From CAZJBP01 sp964544115 (GTDB lineage Bacteria > Verrucomicrobiota > Kiritimatiellia > UBA8416 > JADHWI01): DNA of 20,086 nt. Shown here piece by piece: positions 8,543 to 15,456 of this stretch. Within the stretch, counting starts at the first letter, position 1; each line of letters begins with the position of its first letter. The notes below the pieces were generated by a model. That model worked only from the letters and a program-made list of their open reading frames with translations. It searched no databases and was not told where the DNA came from. The stretch spans positions 1 through 20,086 of the forward strand of contig CAZJBP010000062.1 of assembly GCA_964544115.1 (NCBI GenBank), given 5' to 3'. The position numbers and the translations under genes are program-made.

Positions 8543-9384
8543 GCCCCCTCCGGGTACGCATCGGCAATACGCCCCAGAGCCGCGTCGTACTCTGAAGCCC
8601 CGACCAGAAAGAACTCGCACGGGATGCCCGCCGCCGCGCGAACACCGGCCTGCAACTCCTTGTCGTAGGGATCAAGCACCGCCACGAGGAGTCGGTTGGC
8701 GACGGTATTGAACGGCAGGGCACCCCCCTCGAACGGATACGTCCGGGGCAGCCGGGCAAGGGCGTCGGGGGACGGATCGAATCGCGACAGGGGTACGGGC
8801 GGGACGCCGGAATCGCGCGCCACAAACTGGAGCTTGGCCTGGAGGTCCGCACACCCCAGGTTTTCAAGAATGTGCCAGAACGACATCGCTCGCCCGCCGA
8901 CCTCCTGCGACGCGCGCTCCAGTTCCCCGCGCACCTTGTGCAGTTCAGCATCTCCCATCAACCCGCCGGAAGCCAGACGTTCGGCCATGTGCATGCCGCG
9001 CGCCACCCCCGTACCTCCGGACGACTCCGGATCCGCACGAGCGTCCTCCGGCGCAGGCGCCTCAGCCTGGCCATCGCCCACCGAGCGCAGCCGGTCGATC
9101 GCCTTGATGACATCGGCGTTCTTCAACGCCAGGGCCCTTAGCTTCTGCAGAACAGAAAGGGCCAGCTTGGTGTCGCGCATGGTCGAGATCCGGGAGGCCG
9201 CCCGGCCGATCGCCTCTCCCGCAGCCGTTCGCGACTCCTCGTGGAGATAGGCGTGCAGCAAGCTGTCCAGCGCGTCGGGATCCCTGGGATATCGCGAGAG
9301 CAGGTTCTCAAGCGTGCGCACCATCGCCGCGGCCGCCGACTCGCCCGACCTCCCCCCATCCTTCCTGGCCTCCGCTTCAGACAT
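8539..9384 (-). CDS. helical protein with C-terminal GspE N-terminal (MshEN-like) domain
   Basis: A 281-residue soluble protein without signal peptide. Residues 17-100 are predicted helical and resemble TPR-like packing (TLENLLSRYPRDPDALDSLLHAYL). Residues 103-128 are an Ala/Pro/Glu/Ser-rich linker. Residues 131-277 resemble the N-terminal domain of type II secretion/pilus ATPases GspE/PilB (T2SSE_N, MshEN): VPPVPLSRFDPSPDALARLP, then ALPFNTVANRLLVAVLDPYD, ending in a helix before DAYPEG. MshEN domains of some ATPases bind cyclic di-GMP, but the RLG-type ligand motifs are degenerate here and no ATPase domain follows. Start ATG 9384 has a purine-rich GGAGAGGGG four bases upstream; the frame stays open further upstream without support. 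Its last codons overlap the REC-TIR start by 4 nt, so the two proteins probably act together. Role unknown. Confidence 0.78.
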   Translation of the reverse strand: MSEAEARKDGGRSGESAAAAMVRTLENLLSRYPRDPDALDSLLHAYLHEESRTAAGEAIGRAASRISTMRDTKLALSVLQKLRALALKNADVIKAIDRLRSVGDGQAEAPAPEDARADPESSGGTGVARGMHMAERLASGGLMGDAELHKVRGELERASQEVGGRAMSFWHILENLGCADLQAKLQFVARDSGVPPVPLSRFDPSPDALARLPRTYPFEGGALPFNTVANRLLVAVLDPYDKELQAGVRAAAGIPCEFFLVGASEYDAALGRIADAYPEGA

Positions 9385-9463
9385 GACGCCCCTCTCCGTC
9401 GTTACGCCCGCCCAACGGCTCCATCCACCGCTGCTGCAAGCGACGCCCGTTTCGTTGTTGAGC

Positions 9464-9491
9464 ATCATACCCGCGCCCCGACAATAGTCCA
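9464..9491 (-). promoter_or_regulatory. candidate sigma70-type promoter of the MshEN/REC-TIR operon
   Basis: On the minus strand, TGGACT (9491-9486, 4/6 match to the -35 consensus), a 16-bp spacer and TATGAT (9469-9464, 5/6 match to the -10 consensus) lie 80-107 bp before the MshEN-like start codon. This would give a leader of about 70 nt. The surrounding 216-bp divergent gap is the only place where both transcription units here can start. Confidence 0.45.
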
Positions 9492-9526
9492 GACATTGAA
9501 CGGCGATCTCGTGACCGCCTGCCGCC

Positions 9527-9555
9527 TTGAACCGAGCCCCGCCGTGTGACATTAT
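9527..9555 (+). promoter_or_regulatory. candidate promoter of the DUF1573 gene
   Basis: TTGAAC (9527-9532) and CATTAT (9550-9555) are separated by exactly 17 bp, each a 4/6 match to consensus. Transcription would start near 9562, inside the left arm of the inverted repeat at 9558-9590. If this promoter is real, the repeat acts mainly as DNA (operator); if transcription starts further upstream, the repeat would be an RNA hairpin over the ribosome binding site. Confidence 0.4.
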
Positions 9556-9557
9556 TG

Positions 9558-9590
9558 CCGTCGCGGTTGGGCTTCGGGCGACCGCGACGG
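9558..9590. repeat. perfect 10-bp inverted repeat adjoining the DUF1573 ribosome binding site
   Basis: CCGTCGCGGT (9558-9567) and ACCGCGACGG (9581-9590) are exact reverse complements around a 13-nt loop that contains CTTCGG, able to form a UUCG-type tip. The right arm ends on the first two bases of the GGAGG ribosome binding site (9589-9593), seven bases before ATG 9601. It could be a regulator-binding operator or a translation-masking hairpin. No transcription-factor gene lies next to it. Confidence 0.6.
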
Positions 9591-9600
9591 AGGATGCGCT

Positions 9601-10659
9601 ATGACAAGGACTTTGCACCGTGCGGTGTTGGGGTTCGCCGTCGCCGGGCTGGCGACGTGCTGGTCGGGAGTCGCCTCCTCTGTGCCCCCGCCACCCGACC
9701 CCCGACCTGCGCTCGTTTGTGCCGAACCCACGTTTGACTTCGGTCGCGTGGAGAACACCAACGTGGTGACCCACACCTACGTGGTCACCAATGCGAGTTC
9801 AGCACCGGTCAACATCGTAAGCATCCGCGCCTCCTGCGGGTGCACCGTGGCCTCGGCGTCGCGCCAGAAGCTCGAACCGGGCGGTACGACAGAAGTGACC
9901 GCCCGCCTCAACCTGGCCGGCCGCCGCGGCGAGCAGACGAAGACCATCACGGTGATGACCGACGCGCCTCTGCTGCCGCAGCTGCAGCTCTGGATGAAGG
10001 GGTACGCCGTCGTGGACATCGGGCTGGAGCCGGCGTACGTCAACTTCGGGCAGATCGCGCCGGACGCCACACGCGAGACGACGGTGGAACTACTCAGCCG
10101 GGACCCATCGGTGGCCATCACAGGGGTCTCCGGAGCTTCGGAGCGCTTCACAGCCGAACTGGTGCTGAACGACGCCGGCGTTGCGAATCGCCTGCGCATC
10201 CGGGCGATTCCCCCGTTCCCGAGCGGTTTCACGCGGACGGACCTCCGGATCGCCACCACTCACCCGAAGGCCTCCGAACTGACCCTGCCCGTGTCCGCGC
10301 TCGTTCCGGAGGCGGTCTACGTGATTCCCAAGTGGGTTCTCGTCCGCGGCCCCGCCGGAGGACCGCCCGCACGGCGCGCCTTCCTTGTGCGCGCGGGTGC
10401 TATCCAGACGTTTGCCGTGCTCGGCGTCGATGTGCCGGACGAAAGGATCAAGGTGCAGACCGAGACCGTGGGTCCGTCGAACTACCGCATCACCCTGACG
10501 GACATCCCCATCGACACAGCCCTGCACGGCAAGCAGGTCGTCGTGCGCACGGATGCAAAGGGGTTCGAGAGCATCCCGCTGGACATCAGGGTCACCATCG
10601 ATCCCGGCGGGGCTGCCAGCACGAACGCACCCCAGGACGTCTCACCGGCGGCGCCGTAG
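9601..10659 (+). CDS. exported DUF1573 protein with three Ig-like domains
   Basis: The 352-residue protein starts with an N-terminal signal sequence (basic MTRTLHR, then a hydrophobic core to about residue 26). The LATC at 17-20 is not a good lipobox, so a lipoprotein is possible but not favoured. Residues about 40-125 match DUF1573: FDFGRVENTNVVTHTYVVTN then IRASCGCTVAS with Cys79 and Cys81. Two further beta-rich segments (about 134-230, beginning LEPAYVNFGQIAPDA, and about 235-340) look like diverged copies without the CGC pair. The last ~15 residues are Ala/Pro/Asn-rich. DUF1573 proteins are ASPM/SPD-2/Hydin-like surface or periplasmic proteins, common in Bacteroidota and PVC bacteria, without an established biochemical role. 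The start has GGAGG seven bases upstream. It is the only plus-strand gene, divergent from the MshEN/REC-TIR operon and convergent with the receiver gene. Confidence 0.88.
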   Translation: MTRTLHRAVLGFAVAGLATCWSGVASSVPPPPDPRPALVCAEPTFDFGRVENTNVVTHTYVVTNASSAPVNIVSIRASCGCTVASASRQKLEPGGTTEVTARLNLAGRRGEQTKTITVMTDAPLLPQLQLWMKGYAVVDIGLEPAYVNFGQIAPDATRETTVELLSRDPSVAITGVSGASERFTAELVLNDAGVANRLRIRAIPPFPSGFTRTDLRIATTHPKASELTLPVSALVPEAVYVIPKWVLVRGPAGGPPARRAFLVRAGAIQTFAVLGVDVPDERIKVQTETVGPSNYRITLTDIPIDTALHGKQVVVRTDAKGFESIPLDIRVTIDPGGAASTNAPQDVSPAAP

Positions 10660-10660
10660 A

Positions 10661-10681
10661 CCCGGGAACCGATGATCCGGG
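10661..10681. terminator. weak hairpin between convergent genes
   Basis: CCCGG (10661-10665) can pair with CCGGG (10677-10681) in the 36-bp gap between the DUF1573 stop and the receiver-protein stop. The symmetric stem could serve both strands, but it is short and lacks a T-tract on either side, so it is only a candidate bidirectional terminator. Confidence 0.25.
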
Positions 10682-10695
10682 GGAGGCGACTCCCC

Positions 10696-11091
10696 TCAGT
10701 CCGCCGGAGCCGCATTCGGTGGTTCGGGCGCTGCCGGTGGCTGGACAATCTGACGAACCGCGGCGACCATGTCCTGCATCGCGAACGGCTTGGCCATGAA
10801 CCGCACCACGCTGCCGAATTCCTTCATCTCCTTCTCCTCGAAGTCGCCGAAGCCCGCCATGACAATGGTCGGCACTTCCATGCCTTCGCTCTGCATCAGG
10901 AGCAGCAGCTCAACGCCGCTGATGACCGGCATGTTCACATCCAGGAGCATGCAGTCGCAGGTCCTCCCGGCCCGGAGCTTCGCAAAGGCCTCCTGACCGT
11001 TCGGGCAGACGTCCACCGTATAGCCCTCCCGCTCCAGCCAGCGGCGCAGCACCTCCACGATCATGACATCATCATCGACGATGAGAACCAT
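10696..11091 (-). CDS. single-domain response regulator (CheY-like receiver)
   Basis: A 131-residue stand-alone receiver: MVLIVDDDVMIVEVL with acidic residues Asp6-8, phospho-acceptor Asp51 in MLLDVNMP, and Lys101 in FMAKPF. The switch Thr/Ser that normally follows beta-4 is Ala79 (PTIVMAGFGD), which may blunt or alter the phosphorylation-induced switch. The last ~14 residues are Pro/Ala-rich; no output domain follows. ATG 11091 is chosen because MVLIVDDD is the normal receiver start and GGAGG stands about eight bases upstream. The gene overlaps the end of uvrB by 20 bp, so it is probably expressed with uvrB and nadA. No kinase is nearby and its partner is unknown. Confidence 0.9.
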   Translation of the reverse strand: MVLIVDDDVMIVEVLRRWLEREGYTVDVCPNGQEAFAKLRAGRTCDCMLLDVNMPVISGVELLLLMQSEGMEVPTIVMAGFGDFEEKEMKEFGSVVRFMAKPFAMQDMVAAVRQIVQPPAAPEPPNAAPAD

Positions 11092-13141
11092 ACCTGCCCC
11101 CTCCGGCGCGCTTCGCGCCGCGACCGCCGCGCGCAACCGGCTTACTGTCGTCCAGCCCCGCAGCGTGTTTCAGCTCCTGCATCTCATCCCGCAAGGCCGC
11201 CGCCCGCTCGTACTCAAGCGCGTCGGCCGCCTCGATCATCTCCTTCTCAAGCGCCCGGAGCGCCGTGAAGACATCGACGTCGACGCCCGACTCCCGGACC
11301 ACGGCACGCTCGAGCGCTTCGCCCTCGCGCTCGATCACCAGTCGGTCTTCGATCGCGCGCCGCGCCCCCACCGGGGTGATCCCGTGCAGCCGGTTATACT
11401 CGGACTGCTGACTGCGCCGCGCCTCGGTGATGTCCATCATGCGCCGCATGGAGTCGGTCACCGTGTCCGCGTACAAGATCACACGGCTGTCCACGTGTCG
11501 CGCCGACCGCCCCGCGGTCTGAATCAACGAGGTCTCGGACCTGAGGAACCCCTCCTTGTCGGCGTCCAGAATCGCCACCAGGGACACCTCGGGCAGATCC
11601 AGGCCCTCGCGCAACAGATTGATACCCACGAGGCAGTCAAACTCCGCCCGCCTGAGCCTACGGAGTATATCCACCCGGGCTATGGTGTCGATCTCGGAGT
11701 GCAGATACTCGACCTTCAACCCCGCCTCTTTCAGGTAGGCCGCCAGATCCTCCGCCGTCCGCTTGGTCAGCGTCGTCACCAGGACCCGCTTCCCGCGGGT
11801 CGCCTCGCGCCGGATCTCCTCCATGAGGTCGTCAATCTGGTTCGCCAGCGGCCGCACCTCCACCGGCGGATCGACCAGCCCCGTCGGGCGAATGATCTGA
11901 CGCACCGGCGGCGGCGACACCTGCCGCTCAAAGGCCGCGGGCGTGGCCGTCGTGAACACGACCCGGCGCACCTTGGCGAGGAACTCGTCAAAGTTCAGCG
12001 GCCTGTTGTCGCGGGCCGACGGCAGCCGGAAGCCATGCTCGACAAGAACCTTCTTTCGAGCCTGGTCGCCGTTGAACATGCCGCGGACCTGAGGGATCGT
12101 CACGTGCGATTCGTCAACAATGGTCAGGAAGTCACCCCGAAAGTAGTCCAGCAGGCACTCGGGCGGCTCGCCCGCGGCCCGGCCGCTGAGGTGCCGGGAG
12201 TAGTTCTCGATGCCCGCGCAGTAGCCGATCTCCTTGAACATCTCAACGTCATACCGCGTCCGCATGGCCAGCCGCTGCGCCTCGATCAGCTTGCCCTGCC
12301 GCTCGAACTCGGCGACCCGTTCGTCCAGTTCGGCCAGGATGCGATCGATGGCCGGCTGGATCTTCTCGTGAGGCAGCACGAAGTGCTTGGCCGGAGAGAT
12401 CATCACGCTGTCCAGCGCCCGCTCGACCTTCCCGGTCAGCGGATCAATCTCCGCCACCGACTCGACCTGGTCGCCAAAGAACGACAGCCGCAGGCCGCGC
12501 TGCATGTACGACGGGAACACGTCCACGGTGTCCCCGCGCACGCGGAAGGTGCCCGGCTGCGGCTCGATGTCATTGCGGGCGTACTGGATGTCCACGAGGC
12601 GCCGCAGGACCGCGTCGCGTTCAAGCTCGTCCCCGGCAGTCACGTGCACCAGCATGCCCTCATAGTCCGCGGGCGATCCGAGCCCGTAGATGCAGGACAC
12701 CGTCGCGACGATCACGACATCCTGGCGCGAGAGCAGGGAGTTGGTGGCCGAGAGCCGCAGCCGCTCGATCGCCTCGTTGATGGACGCATCCTTCTCGATG
12801 TACGTGTCGGTCTGGGGAATGTACGCCTCGGGCTGGTAGTAGTCGTAGTAGCTGACGAAGTACTCCACCGCGTTATCGGGGAAGAAGTGCTTCATCTCGC
12901 TGTAGAGCTGCGCAGCCAGGGTTTTGTTGTGCGAGATCACGAGCGTCGGCACGCCGAGGCGGGCGATGACGTTCGCCATGGTGAACGTCTTGCCGGAACC
13001 CGTCACCCCTTCCAGGACCTGGAACTTCTGTCCCGCCGCGAGCCCGGCGCACAGCGCCTCTATGGCCTGCGGCTGGTCGCCCGCCGGCTCAAAGTCGGCG
13101 CACAGCTTGAACGGCGACGCATTTACAGGGCGAGCATGCAT
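11072..13141 (-). CDS. uvrB: excinuclease ABC subunit B
   Basis: UvrB is the DNA-damage verification helicase-like subunit of nucleotide excision repair, loaded by UvrA and then bound by UvrC. The 689-residue protein is full length. It shows GDQPQAI, Walker A GVTGSGKT (45-52), the DNA-clamping beta-hairpin region YFVSYYDYYQPEAYIP (from residue 94), Walker B-type IVDESH, the helicase motifs DCLVGINLLREGLDLPEVSL and LIQTAGRSARH, and a C-terminal UVR coiled-coil motif (EYERAAALRDEMQEL) that contacts UvrC. It ends in a short Gly/Arg-rich basic tail. ATG 13141 has no clear SD and lies inside the 3' end of nadA (19-bp overlap), suggesting translational coupling. Its own 3' end overlaps the receiver gene by 20 bp. 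Damage-inducible control was not seen, as there is no separate promoter region. Confidence 0.98.
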   Translation of the reverse strand: MHARPVNASPFKLCADFEPAGDQPQAIEALCAGLAAGQKFQVLEGVTGSGKTFTMANVIARLGVPTLVISHNKTLAAQLYSEMKHFFPDNAVEYFVSYYDYYQPEAYIPQTDTYIEKDASINEAIERLRLSATNSLLSRQDVVIVATVSCIYGLGSPADYEGMLVHVTAGDELERDAVLRRLVDIQYARNDIEPQPGTFRVRGDTVDVFPSYMQRGLRLSFFGDQVESVAEIDPLTGKVERALDSVMISPAKHFVLPHEKIQPAIDRILAELDERVAEFERQGKLIEAQRLAMRTRYDVEMFKEIGYCAGIENYSRHLSGRAAGEPPECLLDYFRGDFLTIVDESHVTIPQVRGMFNGDQARKKVLVEHGFRLPSARDNRPLNFDEFLAKVRRVVFTTATPAAFERQVSPPPVRQIIRPTGLVDPPVEVRPLANQIDDLMEEIRREATRGKRVLVTTLTKRTAEDLAAYLKEAGLKVEYLHSEIDTIARVDILRRLRRAEFDCLVGINLLREGLDLPEVSLVAILDADKEGFLRSETSLIQTAGRSARHVDSRVILYADTVTDSMRRMMDITEARRSQQSEYNRLHGITPVGARRAIEDRLVIEREGEALERAVVRESGVDVDVFTALRALEKEMIEAADALEYERAAALRDEMQELKHAAGLDDSKPVARGGRGAKRAGGGRYGSHRR

Positions 13142-14163
13142 TCAAGTGACCGGCGGGCCTCGGCGGCCACAAGGGCTGGCACGTGGACCTCATGGGAGGC
13201 CGGCCATCGTTCCAGCAGGGCGAGCAGGTTCTGTTCGTTGGTCTTGGCCATGTTGGCGCACACGGAGGGGCGCAGGGCCAGGATGGTCTTGCGCCCGCGA
13301 TAGGTCTCCGCCAGCCGCTGCACGAGGTTCATCTCCGTGCCAATGACGATCGTCGATCCGTCGGGCGCATCCTCGACATAGCGGATGATCTGCGAGGTGG
13401 AGCCGTGCGCGTCGGCCAGCGCCACGACTTCCTTCGGCGTTTCGGGGTGCACGATGATCCGCGCGTCCGGGTGGGTGGCGCGAAGGGCCCGGATCTGCTC
13501 CACCGTGAACGCCACATGCACGATGCAGAAGCCTTTCCACACCACCACGCGCGCCCGCCGCAGCGCCGCGTCCCCCACCCCGCCGCCCTCGAGCCGCGGA
13601 TCGTACACGGCGACCTCATCGTCCGGAATCCCCAGGTCCCGCGCCGTGTTGGCCCCCAGGTGCTCATCGGGCAGGAACAGGATTCGTCGGCCCTGGGCAA
13701 AAGCCCACCTGAAGACTTTGGCGGCGTTACTCGAGGTGCAGGTGCTGCCGCCGTTGCGGCCGCAGAACGCCTTGATTTCCGCCGTGCTGTTCACGTAGAC
13801 CACGGGCAGCCAGTCCGAGCCCGCCCGCGCGGTCACATCCCGCCAGGCCGCCTCGACCTGCGGCAGGGCGGCCATGTTCGCCATCGGACAGCCCGCCAGC
13901 ATGTCAGGCATGTAGACCGTCTGCGCGGCGCCGGAGAGGATGTCGGCCGTTTCCGCCATAAAGCGCACGCCGCAGAAGACGATGCGCTCGGCGTCAGGAA
14001 ACGCCGCTGCCTTCCGCGACAGTTCCAGCGAATCGCCCATCTCATCGGCGTGCGTCAGCACCGCGGGCCGCTGGTAGTGATGGCCCAGAATGATCAGGCG
14101 GCGGCCCCAGGTCCTGCGGATCTCCTCAATCTGGTTGCCGGCATCTGTCATGAGACTACCCAC
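13123..14163 (-). CDS. nadA: quinolinate synthase
   Basis: NadA condenses iminoaspartate with dihydroxyacetone phosphate to quinolinate, in de novo NAD synthesis. The 346-residue protein has ILGHHYQRPAV, HADEMGDSLELS, IVFCGVRFMAETA, a GCPMANM segment, VVYVNSTAEIKAFC, CTSSNA, HPETPKEVV and SVCANMAKTN. By comparison with the family, Cys92, Cys213 (GFCIVH) and Cys302 are the three [4Fe-4S] ligands, and all are present. The start is ambiguous: GTG 14163 has the better SD (GAAGGGCGG, 14177-14169, ending five bases upstream), while ATG 14151 would shorten the protein by four residues. No nadB or nadC is nearby. It is the first gene of a nadA-uvrB-receiver unit, 47 bp after the oxidoreductase gene. 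Confidence 0.97.
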   Translation of the reverse strand: MGSLMTDAGNQIEEIRRTWGRRLIILGHHYQRPAVLTHADEMGDSLELSRKAAAFPDAERIVFCGVRFMAETADILSGAAQTVYMPDMLAGCPMANMAALPQVEAAWRDVTARAGSDWLPVVYVNSTAEIKAFCGRNGGSTCTSSNAAKVFRWAFAQGRRILFLPDEHLGANTARDLGIPDDEVAVYDPRLEGGGVGDAALRRARVVVWKGFCIVHVAFTVEQIRALRATHPDARIIVHPETPKEVVALADAHGSTSQIIRYVEDAPDGSTIVIGTEMNLVQRLAETYRGRKTILALRPSVCANMAKTNEQNLLALLERWPASHEVHVPALVAAEARRSLECMLAL

Positions 14164-14210
14164 AGCCCGCCCTTCAGCTCTTCATTGCTCCGCCGCGAAC
14201 CCCGCGCGGG

Positions 14211-15380
14211 TTACGCCTTGAAGGTGCCATCGACGCTCAGCTTCATGCCCGACGTCTTCTTGACGTAGCGCGAGGTTCTGATCTTCTCCTGCAGCTTCTC
14301 CAGGAACAGGTCCTCATCGATTGGCAGAGCCACCCAGGCGTCCAGCCAGGTCGACAGCTGCATCGCATTGGCCAGCTCGACCCCGCGGACCCCTTCCTCT
14401 CCCCGTGCGACCAGTTGCCCCGCGTCGTTGGCCACAATGGCCTTCACGAACTGCTTGAGCACACCCACGTGCTCTTCCCCCTGGCCCGGGGCCGGGACCT
14501 CGCACCGCCAGCACTCCGGCTCGCCGAAGCCGCCGCGGTACGTTGCATTGAATTCGCGCTCCCCGACGCGGTTCCGCATGAACTCCAGCTTGCCGCCCTC
14601 CATGACCAGACGACCGTTGTTGCCGACGGCCTCGAACCGGTTCGTCCCGGGCGCTTCACCCGTTGAGGTAATGAACGTGCCCGTGGACCCATCGGGGTAT
14701 TCCACGTAGGCCGTCACGTCGTCCTCGACCTCGATATCGTGGTACTGTCCGAACCGGCAGAACGCCCGCACGCGCTTCGGCATCCCGCAGAACCACTGCC
14801 ACAGGTCCAGCTGGTGCGGGCACTGATTGACCAGCACGCCGCCGCCCTCGCCGGACCACGTCGCCCGCCAGCCACCCGAGTCGTAATAGCTCTGCGACCG
14901 GTACCAGCTCGTCACGATCCATGCGTTGCGCTTCAGAGCTCCCAGCTCTCCCCCGGCGAGCAGATCCCTGACCTTGCGGTGCACCGGCTGCGTGCGCTGG
15001 TTGAGCATCAGCCCGAAAATGCGATCGGACTGCGCGGCCGCGGCATTCATTTCCCGAACCTGCTTCGTGTAGACGCCGGCCGGCTTCTCCACCATCACGT
15101 GGTGCCCGGTTTGAAGCCCCGCGATGGCCAGCGGCGGGTGGTCGTAGTGCGGTGTGGCGATGACGACCGCATCGACCGCCCGCGCCTTGAACAGCGCCTC
15201 GGCCGAAGCGAAGGCCGGCAGGTCCTTGCCGGTGGCCGCCTGCGTGCGCCGGATGGCGTCACCGTCGACGTCGCACAGCGCTCCCAGCACGGCGCCAGTG
15301 ACGCGGCCCTCGGCAATCTGCTTCGCGTGGTAGCCGCCCATGCCGCCACACCCGATGATCCCGATTCGTACGTCGCTCAT
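14211..15380 (-). CDS. Gfo/Idh/MocA family NAD(P)-dependent oxidoreductase
   Basis: A 389-residue dehydrogenase of the glucose-fructose oxidoreductase/inositol dehydrogenase family, which oxidises or reduces sugars, inositols or related alcohols. The N-terminal Rossmann domain starts RIGIIGCGGMGGYHAKQI (residues 5-22) and contains VVIATPHYDH. The family's catalytic EKP triad is Glu98-Lys99-Pro100 (MVEKPAGVYTKQV). The C-terminal alpha/beta domain has GGWRATWSGEGGGVLVNQ and HQLDLWQWFCGMP, where the His and Asp are the usual active-site pair. The substrate cannot be named. ATG 15380 fits the family N-terminus, with GGAGA about ten bases upstream; the frame is open further upstream without support. 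No signal peptide is seen, so it is cytoplasmic. Its neighbours give no pathway clue. Confidence 0.9.
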   Translation of the reverse strand: MSDVRIGIIGCGGMGGYHAKQIAEGRVTGAVLGALCDVDGDAIRRTQAATGKDLPAFASAEALFKARAVDAVVIATPHYDHPPLAIAGLQTGHHVMVEKPAGVYTKQVREMNAAAAQSDRIFGLMLNQRTQPVHRKVRDLLAGGELGALKRNAWIVTSWYRSQSYYDSGGWRATWSGEGGGVLVNQCPHQLDLWQWFCGMPKRVRAFCRFGQYHDIEVEDDVTAYVEYPDGSTGTFITSTGEAPGTNRFEAVGNNGRLVMEGGKLEFMRNRVGEREFNATYRGGFGEPECWRCEVPAPGQGEEHVGVLKQFVKAIVANDAGQLVARGEEGVRGVELANAMQLSTWLDAWVALPIDEDLFLEKLQEKIRTSRYVKKTSGMKLSVDGTFKA

Positions 15381-15456
15381 GGTCGCCGTGTCTCCTGTGT
15401 GCGCGCCACGATAGAGGAGCCTCCCGAACAGCAGCAAGAAGAAAGCCCGGAGCCCG

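Noticed and set aside
9385..9774. N-terminal extension of the MshEN-like frame, including an ATG near 9467
   Set aside because: The extension would cross the divergent promoter region and part of the DUF1573 gene, reads as low-information sequence, and ATG 9384 has a good purine-rich SD.
7664..11091. A classic anti-phage TIR defence system (for example Thoeris-like)
   Set aside because: No ThsA-like effector, nuclease, integrase or mobile-element gene is present, flanking genes are core genes, and the TIR seems to lack the catalytic Glu. It is kept as a signalling candidate instead.
11063..13303. Long plus-strand open frame (746 codons) opposite uvrB
   Set aside because: uvrB is complete on the other strand; the antisense product is His/Arg/Leu-rich without motifs.
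14193..14209. Short CCGCG/CGCGG hairpin after the Gfo/Idh/MocA stop codon
   Set aside because: Only five pairs and no T-tract; such stems are common by chance in GC-rich DNA.
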